A DNA stretch of 54,120 bases from JAAZGD01 sp034003765 (GTDB lineage: Bacteria; Bacillota; Clostridia; Peptostreptococcales; Anaerovoracaceae), in NCBI GenBank assembly GCA_034003765.1, contig JAVEXZ010000014.1, positions 1-54,120 of the forward strand, written 5' to 3'. A program made the translations under genes and the position numbers. Below the pieces are notes generated by a model. That model did no database searches, was not told the DNA's origin, and saw only the letters and a program-made list of their open reading frames with translations. Position 1 is the stretch's first letter. Each line of letters starts with the position of its first letter. Below, piece by piece: positions 1 through 7,781 of the stretch.

Positions 1-162
1 GGCATTGCTGCGATTGTCTCCTACCAAAAGAAACAATTTGTTCTTCCATTGTTACTACGAGATTCAACTTAACGCCTGGAAGGTTAAATATAATATTGAT
101 AAATGAAAAATTGGGGTTTTAGAGGTTATAATATAAGAGCTTACTTATGAGACATATACTTT
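1..162. other. Unassigned left edge
   Basis: No gene could be recognised here. Frame 1 is open from base 1 and stops at 70-72 with 23 codons, so it could be the 3' end of a gene cut by the window edge. It does not match the C-terminus of EF-Tu, whose gene often lies upstream of rpsJ. The rest, up to the terminator at 163, is AT-rich and shows no other structure I can support. Confidence 0.3.
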
Positions 163-191
163 GGGGTCCTCTGAAGGGCCTCATTTTTTTG
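163..191 (+). terminator. Intrinsic terminator upstream of the S10 operon
   Basis: A 7-bp stem (GGGGTCC with GGGCCTC, two G-U pairs) with a 6-nt loop is followed by A and seven T. It probably ends whatever transcription unit lies to the left, so that the ribosomal operon depends mainly on its own promoter. Confidence 0.6.
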
Positions 192-321
192 TTTTGTAAT
201 CTGAGAAATAATACTGTATGAGACACACGGACAAGTGTGATGGGATTGCTCCCCTAACCATTGATTTGAGTGGGTTAGACAAAGAAATATATGAATAAGT
301 GAAAAAGACTATAAAAAAGTC

Positions 322-350
322 TTGCAATCTGTTTTCCCCTGTTATATATT
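322..350 (+). promoter_or_regulatory. Sigma-A promoter of the S10 operon
   Basis: TTGCAA at 322-327 and TATATT at 345-350 are separated by 17 nt. Transcription would begin near 357, giving a leader of about 235 nt before rpsJ. A palindrome (AAGACT at 305-310, AGTCTT at 318-323) overlaps the -35 box and could be an operator, although nothing else supports that. Confidence 0.65.
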
Positions 351-356
351 ATAGAG

Positions 357-579
357 GCTTGCTTATAGCGGTGAAGCGGGAAGTTGCTGAGCTATCAGGT
401 AATTTCCGTGGAGAATTGTCCCCACCAGATGGGGGCGAAGGGCATTGATGATTTCTTATATGTGGGTTATAAAATGAAACGCACGGACGCGTGTAAAGAC
501 CAGTAAAAGCGGCTACACGTTGCAAATCAGCTATTCAATCCCCTGTACAAGATTAGCGAAAACAGTACAAAGAAAAATG
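357..579 (+). promoter_or_regulatory. Structured 5' leader of the ribosomal super-operon
   Basis: The leader contains several hairpins. GTCCCC (418-423) pairs with GGGGGC (431-436). GCACG (481-485) pairs with CGTGT (490-494) around a GACG loop. TGTAC (544-548) pairs with GTACA (565-569). The arm at 489-495 can pair instead with TACACGT at 514-520, so two exclusive structures are possible. A similar hairpin (CACAC 224-228, GTGTG 235-239) lies upstream of the promoter. Ribosomal operons are often autoregulated through such leaders; which protein might bind here is not visible. Confidence 0.5.
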
Positions 580-590
580 AGGAGGAAAAA

Positions 591-902
591 ATGAGCGAAT
601 TACAAAAGATTAGAATCCGATTAAAGGCTTACGACCATGCCATGTTGGATCAATCAGCTGCAAAGATTGTGGAGACGGCAAAGAAAACAGGAGCAGATGT
701 TTCTGGACCTATACCCCTTCCCACAGAAAAAGAAGTGGTTACAGTAATAAGGGCTGTGCACAAGTACAAGGATTCAAGAGAGCAATTTGAACAAAGAACC
801 CATAAGCGATTGATTGATATTACAAACGCAACAGGTAAAACAACAGACGCACTAACAAAACTGGAATTGCCTGCTGGCGTAGACATTGAAATTAAGCTTT
901 AG
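591..902 (+). CDS. rpsJ: 30S ribosomal protein S10 (NusE)
   Basis: S10 sits in the head of the 30S subunit and, as NusE, pairs with NusB in transcription antitermination. The 103 residues are full length for the family. They carry the N-terminal KIRIRLKAYDH strand, the SGPIPLPT stretch before the long loop and the HKRLIDI segment. GGAGG at 581-585 lies 5 nt before the ATG, so the start is secure. It is the first gene of the operon, after the leader and 91 nt before rplC. Confidence 0.97.
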   Translation: MSELQKIRIRLKAYDHAMLDQSAAKIVETAKKTGADVSGPIPLPTEKEVVTVIRAVHKYKDSREQFEQRTHKRLIDITNATGKTTDALTKLELPAGVDIEIKL

Positions 903-993
903 GTAAATCTAACTTAAGAAGGGTACCCCCCCTTAGTATGATTGCAGGAAATTTCAAACCGGCAATCCGCTGTAAGAGAAAAGGAGAATATAT
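903..993 (+). promoter_or_regulatory. rpsJ-rplC spacer with possible stem-loop
   Basis: This 91-nt gap is long for the operon, where most spacers are under 20 nt. GATTGC (940-945) can pair with GCAATC (962-967), and AAGGG/CCCTT can form a short hairpin near 918-933. It may be an mRNA processing or autoregulatory element, but only the pairing is seen. Confidence 0.3.
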
Positions 994-1626
994 ATGAAAG
1001 TATTACTAGGCAAAAAAGTGGGAATGACACAAGTTTTCACAGAAGCGGGAGAAATGATTCCCGTTACCGTTATTGAGGCGGGGCCCCAAACCGTAACTCA
1101 AGTAAAAACAATGGATAGAGATGGATACGAGGCAGTTCAGGTTGGATATCATGATGCAAAACCCCAGAGAGTTAATCGACCAATGACTGGGCATCTTGAA
1201 AAGAGCGGGGTATTAAAAAGGCATTTGGCTGAGTTCATTCCTGATGAAGGCGATACCTACCAAGTAGGTCAAGTTATGACAGTAACGGAACTAGAAGAAG
1301 GTAAAAAACTAGACGTAACTGGCATATCAAAAGGAAAAGGTACCCAAGGAAACATTAAGCGTCACGGACACCATCGTGGACCAATGACTCATGGATCAAA
1401 GCACAAGAGATTACCTGGAGCCCTGGCAGGATGTGCAAGCCCAGGTAGAGTGTTCAAGGGAAACAAGGGACCTGGTAGAATGGGTCGAGATACAGTTACA
1501 GTGCAAAACGTCATATTGGTGAAAGTTATGGAAGACAGGAATTTGTTGCTTGTAAAAGGCGCAGTTCCAGGACCAAAGGGTGGTCTTCTGCAAGTACAGT
1601 ATGCAGTAAAAGGTCAGGACAAATAG
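994..1626 (+). CDS. rplC: 50S ribosomal protein L3
   Basis: L3 binds near the 3' end of 23S rRNA and reaches into the peptidyl transferase region. The 210 residues begin with the usual KKVGMTQVF segment. The L3 signature lies at about residues 130-155 (HGSKHKRLPGALAG followed by PGRVFKGNKGPGRMG). A good AAAGGAG precedes the ATG. rplD follows after 29 nt. Confidence 0.97.
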   Translation: MKVLLGKKVGMTQVFTEAGEMIPVTVIEAGPQTVTQVKTMDRDGYEAVQVGYHDAKPQRVNRPMTGHLEKSGVLKRHLAEFIPDEGDTYQVGQVMTVTELEEGKKLDVTGISKGKGTQGNIKRHGHHRGPMTHGSKHKRLPGALAGCASPGRVFKGNKGPGRMGRDTVTVQNVILVKVMEDRNLLLVKGAVPGPKGGLLQVQYAVKGQDK

Positions 1627-1655
1627 AGAAGATAAGGGAAAGGAGGAATTAAAAA

Positions 1656-2279
1656 ATGGCAACAGTAAAGATTTTAGATATGAGCGGCGCTGAAACCGGA
1701 ACCATGGAATTAAAAGATAGTGTTTTTGGAATAGAACCTAATCAAAATGCAGTTCATGAAGTTGTAAAGAATTACTTGGCAAACCAGCGTCAAGGAACAC
1801 AGTCCACCAAAACAAGAAGTGATGTCAGAGGCGGCGGAAGAAAACCTTTTAGACAAAAGGGTACTGGCAGATCCAGACAGGGTAGCACAACTGATCCTTC
1901 TCAAATTGGCGGCGGTGTGGTATTTGCTCCAAAGCCAAGAGATTACAGATATTCAGTATCAAAGAAGTTGAGAAGACTGGCTATGAAATCCGTTCTATCC
2001 TCTAAGGTTCTTGAAAATGAAATGATTGTACTAGATGCACTCACATTTGATGGGCCCAAGACAAAGGACATGATCAAGGTTCTTGAGGGAGTGAAAGCTG
2101 CTAAAAAGGCTTTGATAATAATGGGAGAAAAAGATGAAGCAGTGGTAAGATCCGCAGCGAACATCCCTGGTGTAAGAACTGCACTTGTTTCCACCATGAA
2201 CGTTTACGAAATAATTAATCATACAAGCTTCATTGTAACAAAAGAAGCACTTAAAAAGATTGAGGAGGTGTATTCCTAA
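1656..2279 (+). CDS. rplD: 50S ribosomal protein L4
   Basis: L4 lines the peptide exit tunnel through its long extended loop, and in some bacteria it represses its own operon. The 207 residues are normal length. The basic loop is visible at about residues 45-75 (STKTRSDVRGGGRKPFRQKG, then TGRSRQGS). Its TAA overlaps the rplW ATG by one base, so L4 and L23 are translationally coupled. Confidence 0.97.
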   Translation: MATVKILDMSGAETGTMELKDSVFGIEPNQNAVHEVVKNYLANQRQGTQSTKTRSDVRGGGRKPFRQKGTGRSRQGSTTDPSQIGGGVVFAPKPRDYRYSVSKKLRRLAMKSVLSSKVLENEMIVLDALTFDGPKTKDMIKVLEGVKAAKKALIIMGEKDEAVVRSAANIPGVRTALVSTMNVYEIINHTSFIVTKEALKKIEEVYS

Positions 2280-2569
2280 TGAAAACCCCTTACGATATAA
2301 TAATTAAGCCCATCATTTCTGAAATGAGCATGGATGAGGCCCATAAAAAGAAATACACATTCCAAGTGGCAAGAGGTTCAAATAGAACTCAAGTTAAGGC
2401 GGCAATCGAAGAAATATTCGGAGTAGAAGTTGCCAAAGTAAACACTATGAATGTAATCGGTAAAGTTAAGAAAATGGGAAGAAATGTCGGAATGACACCA
2501 TCTACAAAGAAGGTTGTTGTAACCCTTACTCCAAAGAGTAAGGAAATCGAATTCTTCCAAGGCCTGTAA
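2279..2569 (+). CDS. rplW: 50S ribosomal protein L23
   Basis: L23 surrounds the tunnel exit and is the docking site for trigger factor and SRP. The 96 residues include the N-terminal YDIIIKPIISEMS strand and the extended loop around VIGKVKKMGRNVGMTPS. The start overlaps the stop of rplD. A GAGGAGGTG lies upstream, inside the rplD coding end. Confidence 0.96.
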   Translation: MKTPYDIIIKPIISEMSMDEAHKKKYTFQVARGSNRTQVKAAIEEIFGVEVAKVNTMNVIGKVKKMGRNVGMTPSTKKVVVTLTPKSKEIEFFQGL

Positions 2570-2588
2570 GAATAGGAGGGAAAGAAAG

Positions 2589-3422
2589 ATGGGAATTAAA
2601 AAATACAATCCGACAACTCCTGGTCTTAGAGGAATGACGGTTTCCACCTTTGAAGAGATTACCAAGGACTCACCAGAAAGAAGCTTAACAGTTACTTTGA
2701 AAAAGCACTCTGGTCGTAATAACAGAGGTAAAATCACAATAAGACATCGTGGTGGTGGATATAGACCCAAGTATCGGATTATCGACTTTAAAAGAAACAA
2801 AGACGATATACCAGCAAAAGTAGCAGCTATTGAATACGATCCAAACAGAAGTGCCAATATTGCATTGCTATTTTACGCAGACGGAGAAAAAAGATACATA
2901 CTAGCTCCCAACAAATTAAAGGTTGGAGATGTTCTTTTCTCAGGCATGAATGCTGATATCAAAGTAGGAAACGCACTACCCTTATCCAAGATCCCTGCAG
3001 GAACTGTTATTCATAACATTGAAATGAAAGCGGGAAAAGGCGGACAAATGGTTCGTTCAGCAGGAAATGGTGCTCAACTTATGGCAAAGGAAGATGATTA
3101 TGCACAAGTAAGATTACCTTCTGGTGAGGTTCGAAAAGTTCGTATAGAATGTAGAGCTACAATTGGAGAAGTTGGAAACCCAGATCACGGAAACATTGAT
3201 ATTGGTAAAGCTGGAAGAAAAAGACATATGGGAATAAGGCCAACAGTTAGAGGTTCTGTAATGAATCCAAACGATCACCCTCATGGTGGTGGTGAAGGAA
3301 AGACAGGGATCGGCCGAGTTAGCCCAGTAACACCTTGGGGAAAACCAACATTAGGATATAAGACTAGAAAGAAAAACAAGCCATCAGATCAATATATAGT
3401 TAAGAAGAGAAAAGAGAAATAA
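2589..3422 (+). CDS. rplB: 50S ribosomal protein L2
   Basis: L2 is a primary 23S rRNA binder needed for subunit association and the peptidyl transferase centre. The 277 residues are full length. The C-terminal signature with the conserved histidine is present at about residues 220-240 (MNPNDHPHGGGEGKTGIG). It begins MGIKKYNPTTPG, as usual, and is 16 nt from rpsS. Confidence 0.98.
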   Translation: MGIKKYNPTTPGLRGMTVSTFEEITKDSPERSLTVTLKKHSGRNNRGKITIRHRGGGYRPKYRIIDFKRNKDDIPAKVAAIEYDPNRSANIALLFYADGEKRYILAPNKLKVGDVLFSGMNADIKVGNALPLSKIPAGTVIHNIEMKAGKGGQMVRSAGNGAQLMAKEDDYAQVRLPSGEVRKVRIECRATIGEVGNPDHGNIDIGKAGRKRHMGIRPTVRGSVMNPNDHPHGGGEGKTGIGRVSPVTPWGKPTLGYKTRKKNKPSDQYIVKKRKEK

Positions 3423-3438
3423 GAAAGGAGCATAAATA

Positions 3439-3717
3439 ATGGGAAGATCACTAAAAAAGGGCCCTTTCGTAAACCCTAAGCTATTAAAAGTCATTGATGA
3501 AATGAATGCGGCTAACGAAAAGAAAGTTATTAAAACTTGGTCCAGGCCATCAACCATTTTCCCTCAGATGGTAGGCCATACCATTGCAGTTCACGATGGA
3601 AAAAAACATGTGCCTGTATATATTACAGAAGACATGGTAGGCCATCGGTTGGGGGAATTTGCTCCAACGCGTACCTACCGAGGCCACGCTGCCGATAAGT
3701 CCACCAGAAAGAAATAG
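3439..3717 (+). CDS. rpsS: 30S ribosomal protein S19
   Basis: S19 forms a pair with S13 in the 30S head near the decoding-site tRNAs. The 92 residues begin MGRSLKKGPFV and contain the signature ITEDMVGHRLGEFAPTRT at about residues 62-79. The RBS is AAAGGAG, with normal spacing. Confidence 0.97.
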   Translation: MGRSLKKGPFVNPKLLKVIDEMNAANEKKVIKTWSRPSTIFPQMVGHTIAVHDGKKHVPVYITEDMVGHRLGEFAPTRTYRGHAADKSTRKK

Positions 3718-3735
3718 TGAAAGGAGATGGTAAAA

Positions 3736-4071
3736 ATGGAAGCAAGAGCATTAGCTAAATATGTTAGGATGTCTCCGATCAAACTAAAACCAGTGGCAGA
3801 TTTGGTAAGAGGCAAAGGGTTGCAAGAGGCGCTAACAATATTGAAATTTACACCAGGTAAGGGTTCTCAGATTGTGGAAAAAGTTATGAAATCTGCAGCT
3901 GCAAACGCAGAAAACAACTTGGACCTTGATCCAGACAACCTATATGTTTCGGAAATTTTCGCTCATCAAGGGCCAACCAGCAAAAGATGGAGAGCAGGAG
4001 CCCAAGGGAGAGCATCAAAGATTCTTAAGAGATCAAGTCACGTAGGTGTAACGCTTAAGGAGAAAAACTAG
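3736..4071 (+). CDS. rplV: 50S ribosomal protein L22
   Basis: L22 narrows the exit tunnel with its beta hairpin. An ATG at 3727 directly abuts the AAGGAG at 3721-3726, so it cannot be the start. The ATG at 3736, nine bases after the RBS, gives the usual MEARALAKYVRMSP N-terminus and 111 residues. The tunnel hairpin is visible near residues 80-95 (QGPTSKRWRAGAQGRASKIL). Confidence 0.95.
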   Translation: MEARALAKYVRMSPIKLKPVADLVRGKGLQEALTILKFTPGKGSQIVEKVMKSAAANAENNLDLDPDNLYVSEIFAHQGPTSKRWRAGAQGRASKILKRSSHVGVTLKEKN

Positions 4072-4089
4072 GAAAGGGAGGTTTACTAG

Positions 4090-4971
4090 ATGGGTCAGAA
4101 AGTAAGTCCGCATGGATTAAGAGTAGGCATAATAAAAGACTGGGATTCAAAATGGTATGCAGGTACAAAAGACTTCGCAGATTATTTAGTGGAAGACAAC
4201 AAAGTAAGAGAATACGTTAAGAAAAAACTCTATGTTGCCGGTGTGTCTAGGATTCTTATTGAAAGAGCTGCTAACAATCAAATGAGAGTTATCATATTAG
4301 TTGGGAAACCAGGTATGGTAATTGGCAGAGACGGAAGCGGCCAGGAACAATTAAAAAAAGAACTTGAAAAGATGACCAAAAAAACTGTATTTGTTGAGAT
4401 TATAGAAATCAGAAAAACCGAACTTGATGCTCAACTTACAGCCGAAAGCATTGTGTCAGCCTTGGAAAAAAGAATTTCTTTTAGAAGAGCCATGAAACAG
4501 GCTATTGGAAGAACTATGAAATCTGGAGCGAAGGGGATTAAGGTCTTGGTTTCAGGAAGATTAGGAGGAGCAGAGATTGCTCGTTCTGAGAAATACAGCG
4601 AAGGAAATGTACCTCTTCATACATTGAGAGCGGATATCGATTATGGATTCGCAGAAGCCGACACCACATATGGAAAATTAGGTGTAAAGGTTTGGATCAA
4701 TAAGGGAGAGATTTTGGATAAGGGGCTTAAAAGCGCACGACCAGAAGAAAAGCCTGCAGGAAGAAAAGACACAGAGCGACGACCCAAGAAAGAATATGAT
4801 CGTAGCAAAAAACCTCGAAGTGGAGATAACCGAGGCAGAAGGGATGACCGTTTTGGAAGACCTGAACTTGCCCCCTCTGTAAATCCAAGGGCGAAAAAAG
4901 CTCCTAAATCCGAAGCAGTTGCAGCAAAAACTCCTGAAAAAGAAGTAGTGAAAGAAGGAGGCGAAGAATAA
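4090..4971 (+). CDS. rpsC: 30S ribosomal protein S3 with long charged C-terminal tail
   Basis: S3 is at the mRNA entry channel and contributes to the helicase activity of the ribosome. The type II KH domain is visible at about residues 60-90 (GKPGMVIGRDG), and the C-terminal fold ends near residue 215. The protein has 293 residues, where Firmicutes S3 is usually about 220. The extra 70 or so residues are rich in Arg, Lys, Asp, Glu and Pro and look disordered, with an acidic end (KEGGEE). The stop TAA overlaps the rplP ATG. The reading frame is continuous, so the tail is real coding sequence rather than a frameshift. Confidence 0.96.
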   Translation: MGQKVSPHGLRVGIIKDWDSKWYAGTKDFADYLVEDNKVREYVKKKLYVAGVSRILIERAANNQMRVIILVGKPGMVIGRDGSGQEQLKKELEKMTKKTVFVEIIEIRKTELDAQLTAESIVSALEKRISFRRAMKQAIGRTMKSGAKGIKVLVSGRLGGAEIARSEKYSEGNVPLHTLRADIDYGFAEADTTYGKLGVKVWINKGEILDKGLKSARPEEKPAGRKDTERRPKKEYDRSKKPRSGDNRGRRDDRFGRPELAPSVNPRAKKAPKSEAVAAKTPEKEVVKEGGEE

Positions 4972-5405
4972 TGTTAATGCCCAAACGTGTGAAACACAGA
5001 AAAGTGTTTCGAGGAAGAATGAAGGGTGTTGCTACCAAAGGTAATACTATTACCTATGGTAATTACGGCCTAGTAGCCATGGATTGCGGATGGATTACAT
5101 CCAACCAGATTGAATCTGCTCGTATCGCCATGACGCGATCCATCAAAAGAGGAGGAAAAGTATTTATTAAAATATTTCCTCATAAATCAGTAACAAAGAA
5201 ACCCGCAGAAGTACGAATGGGTTCTGGAAAAGGTTCCCCAGATCATTGGGTAGCAGTTGTAAAACCTGGCCGAGTAATGTTTGAAATTTCTGGTGTAACA
5301 GAAGAACAAGCAAGAGAAGCCATGAGATTGGCATCACATAAGTTGCCGATTAGTTCTAAGTTTGCCATCAAAGGCCATGAATTAATAGAGGGTGGTGACG
5401 CGTAA
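4971..5405 (+). CDS. rplP: 50S ribosomal protein L16
   Basis: L16 contacts the A-site tRNA and is a late assembly protein of the 50S. The 144 residues start MLMPKRVKHRKVFRG, the family N-terminus. A typical MGSGKGSPDHWVAVVKPG stretch lies at about residues 82-99. It overlaps rpsC by one base at its start and rpmC by one base at its end. Confidence 0.97.
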   Translation: MLMPKRVKHRKVFRGRMKGVATKGNTITYGNYGLVAMDCGWITSNQIESARIAMTRSIKRGGKVFIKIFPHKSVTKKPAEVRMGSGKGSPDHWVAVVKPGRVMFEISGVTEEQAREAMRLASHKLPISSKFAIKGHELIEGGDA

Positions 5406-5608
5406 TGGAATTAAAGAAAATAAGAGAAATGACCGACACAGAAATAAATGCAGAATTATTGAAGCTAAAGAACGAACTGTTCAATCTACGCTTCCAGCAT
5501 GTAACAGGGCAGTTAGAAAACCCCATTAAAATGAGGGATGCAAAGAAGAACATAGCTAGAGTAAAAACTATAATCAAAGAAAAAGAATTGGCCGAGACCC
5601 GGGCTTAA
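5405..5608 (+). CDS. rpmC: 50S ribosomal protein L29
   Basis: L29 is a two-helix protein beside L23 at the tunnel exit. The 67 residues match the family length. The typical pieces are KIREMTDTEI at the start, LRFQHVTGQLENP, and the MRDAKKNIARVKTI helix. The ATG overlaps the rplP stop. Confidence 0.96.
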   Translation: MELKKIREMTDTEINAELLKLKNELFNLRFQHVTGQLENPIKMRDAKKNIARVKTIIKEKELAETRA

Positions 5609-5624
5609 GAAAGGAGGATGAATT

Positions 5625-5885
5625 ATGACAGACGATAGAAACGCAAGAAAGACACGTATTGGAACCGTCGTAAGCGATAAAATGGATAAAACTATTGTTG
5701 TAACAGTAGAAGACTTCGTAAGGCATTCTCTTTATGGAAAATCTGTTAAAAAGACTAACAGATTTAAAGCCCATGATGAAGCAAATGAGTGCCAAATCGG
5801 AGATAAAGTTAGGATTATGGAAACAAGACCCCTCTCCAAAGGAAAAAGGTGGAGACTTGTAAACATCATCGAAAAGGTTAAGTAA
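5625..5885 (+). CDS. rpsQ: 30S ribosomal protein S17
   Basis: S17 is a primary 16S rRNA binder of OB-fold type. The 86 residues show the family pattern KTRIGTVVSDKMDKTIVVTV near the start and KVRIMETRPLSKGKRWRLV at the end. AAAGGAGGA precedes the ATG. Confidence 0.96.
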   Translation: MTDDRNARKTRIGTVVSDKMDKTIVVTVEDFVRHSLYGKSVKKTNRFKAHDEANECQIGDKVRIMETRPLSKGKRWRLVNIIEKVK

Positions 5886-5900
5886 AGGAGGCACCGGACA

Positions 5901-6269
5901 ATGATTCAGTCAGAAAGCAGACTCAGAGTTGCTGACAATTCAGGTGCAAAAGAGCTTTTATGTATTCGCGTTCTTGGGGGAACCCGTAGAAAGTATGCCA
6001 ACATAGGAGACATTATCGTTTGTGCCGTAAAGGAAGCAACCCCAGGTGGAGTCGTGAAAAAAGGCGAAGTTGTAAGAGCGGTAGTTGTTCGAACCAAACA
6101 TGGTGCCAGAAGAAATGATGGAAGCTATGTAAAGTTTGATCAAAATGCAGCCGTTATCATCAAAGAAGATAAGAACCCTGTGGGAACTCGTATCTTCGGA
6201 CCTGTAGCAAGGGAATTAAGAGATAAGAGCTTTATGAAAATCATTTCCCTGGCACCAGAAGTAGTATAG
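5901..6269 (+). CDS. rplN: 50S ribosomal protein L14
   Basis: L14 forms an intersubunit bridge and is the binding site of the RsfS silencing factor. The 122 residues are exactly the family length, beginning MIQSESRLRVADNSGAKEL. Other family segments are KGEVVRAVVVRTK and GTRIFGPVARELR. It lies 15 nt after rpsQ. Confidence 0.98.
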   Translation: MIQSESRLRVADNSGAKELLCIRVLGGTRRKYANIGDIIVCAVKEATPGGVVKKGEVVRAVVVRTKHGARRNDGSYVKFDQNAAVIIKEDKNPVGTRIFGPVARELRDKSFMKIISLAPEVV

Positions 6270-6281
6270 GAGGTACCGAAG

Positions 6282-6587
6282 ATGAAAATTAAAAAAGATG
6301 ATACCGTCTTGGTAATCACAGGTAAAGACAAGGGTAAAAAGGGCAAAGTATTAAAAGCAATGCCTAAAGAAAACAGGGTCATAGTTGAGGGAATAAACGT
6401 TCAAACAAAGCACAAAAAACAGACAAGACAAGAACGTTCCGAAATAAAGCATCAAGAAGGCCCTATCAATGCTTCAAATGTTATGTACTATGATAAGAAA
6501 AGCGATGCGCCAACTAGGATTGGATTCAAAGTCGAAAAAGGCAAGAAAATCCGAATCGCTAAAAGGACCGGCGCAGCAATAGACTAA
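6282..6587 (+). CDS. rplX: 50S ribosomal protein L24
   Basis: L24 is an early 50S assembly initiator. The KOW motif is visible at residues 5-25 (DDTVLVITGKDKGKKGKVL). The length of 101 is normal for Gram-positives. RBS AGGAGGT overlaps the rplN stop region. Confidence 0.97.
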   Translation: MKIKKDDTVLVITGKDKGKKGKVLKAMPKENRVIVEGINVQTKHKKQTRQERSEIKHQEGPINASNVMYYDKKSDAPTRIGFKVEKGKKIRIAKRTGAAID

Positions 6588-6604
6588 GAAAGGAGGAGAC
6601 GATA

Positions 6605-7147
6605 TTGACAGCCAGATTAAAAGAAATCTACAAAGATAGTGTATTTAAATCCATGATGGAAAAGTTCAACTACGATAATGTCATGGAGGTTCCAAAGCTT
6701 CAGAAGGTTACATTAAATATGGGTTTGGGTGAAGCAAAAGACAACCCCAAGATGATGGAAACAGCAGTAGAAGAATTGGGATTAATTTCCGGACAATCAC
6801 CGGTAGTTACAAAAGCTAAAAAGTCCATTGCTAACTTCAAGGTTAGACAGGGTATGCCAGTAGGCTCAAAGGTTACCTTACGAGGCGACTCTATGTACGA
6901 ATTTATGGACAAGCTATTTAACATCGCTCTTCCCAGAGTAAGAGACTTTAAGGGAGTTAGTAAAAATTCCTTTGATGGACGTGGCAACTATTCCATGGGA
7001 GTCAAGGAGCAGTTAATCTTCCCAGAAATCAACTACGATAAGGTAGATAGAGTTAAAGGGATGAATATTGTTTTCACAACTACAGCAAAGACGGACGAAG
7101 AGGCTCAGTCACTATTAGAGTTCCTTGGAATGCCGTTTCAGAAATAG
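6605..7147 (+). CDS. rplE: 50S ribosomal protein L5
   Basis: L5 binds 5S rRNA and contacts the P-site tRNA. The 180 residues match the family, with KVTLNMGLGEA, AKKSIANFKVRQGMPVGSKV and MNIVFTTTAKTDEEA. The start codon is TTG, with a strong AAAGGAGGA at 6590-6598. No ATG in frame lies near, and MTARLKEIY is the usual beginning. Confidence 0.96.
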   Translation: MTARLKEIYKDSVFKSMMEKFNYDNVMEVPKLQKVTLNMGLGEAKDNPKMMETAVEELGLISGQSPVVTKAKKSIANFKVRQGMPVGSKVTLRGDSMYEFMDKLFNIALPRVRDFKGVSKNSFDGRGNYSMGVKEQLIFPEINYDKVDRVKGMNIVFTTTAKTDEEAQSLLEFLGMPFQK

Positions 7148-7156
7148 GAGGGAATT

Positions 7157-7342
7157 ATGGCAAAGACATCTCTCAAAGTAAAACAGCAGAGAAAACCCAA
7201 GTATGCCACAAGAGGGTATACAAGATGCAGAATTTGCGGAAGACCACATTCAGTTTTGAAGAAGTATGGGATATGCCGTATCTGCTTTAGAGAGCTTGCT
7301 TATAAAGGGGAAATCCCCGGAGTAAAAAAAGCAAGTTGGTAG
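7157..7342 (+). CDS. rpsZ: 30S ribosomal protein S14, zinc type
   Basis: This is the short zinc-binding form of S14, of 61 residues. Four cysteines form the zinc ribbon, in CRICGRPH and CRICFREL. It lies in the head of the 30S subunit. The position between L5 and S8 is standard for Gram-positive bacteria. Confidence 0.97.
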   Translation: MAKTSLKVKQQRKPKYATRGYTRCRICGRPHSVLKKYGICRICFRELAYKGEIPGVKKASW

Positions 7343-7370
7343 ATTATTCCAGAAAGGAGATAGAACTGTA

Positions 7371-7769
7371 ATGACTATGACAGATCCTATAGCAGATATG
7401 CTAACAAGAATCAGAAATGCCAATACTGTGGGTCACGAAATGGTTGATGTTCCGGCTTCAAAAATGAAGAAATCCATTGCCGCAATATTGGCTGATGAAG
7501 GCTACATTAAAGGTTATGATGTAATAGAAGATGAAAAGCAAGGCATCATCAGAATTACCATGAAATATGGACAAGGTAAGGAAAGAGTCATCAGTGGAAT
7601 TAAGAAGATTTCAAAGCCAGGCTTAAAGGTGTATGCCAAGGCCAATGAAGTACCTAAAGTACTTAATGGTTTAGGAATCGCAATCATCTCAACATCCAAT
7701 GGGGTTATAAGTGATAAAGAGGCCAGAAAATTGGGTGTAGGTGGCGAAGTCGTTTGTTATGTTTGGTAG
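7371..7769 (+). CDS. rpsH: 30S ribosomal protein S8
   Basis: S8 binds the central domain of 16S rRNA, and in E. coli it represses the spc operon. The 132 residues start MTMTDPIADMLTRIRNA. The C-terminal signature is GLGIAIISTSNGVISDKEAR. The ATG at 7371 follows AAAGGAG with an 11-nt gap. The ATG at 7377 is in frame but too far away to be preferred. Confidence 0.96.
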   Translation: MTMTDPIADMLTRIRNANTVGHEMVDVPASKMKKSIAAILADEGYIKGYDVIEDEKQGIIRITMKYGQGKERVISGIKKISKPGLKVYAKANEVPKVLNGLGIAIISTSNGVISDKEARKLGVGGEVVCYVW

Positions 7770-7781
7770 GAGGAGAAAAAT

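Noticed and set aside
1..72. 3' end of tuf
   Set aside because: The open frame at the edge does not encode the EF-Tu C-terminus, and the other frames do not either.
2378..2857. Long antisense open frames within the ribosomal genes
   Set aside because: They mirror well-conserved genes on the + strand, have no RBS and encode no recognisable protein.
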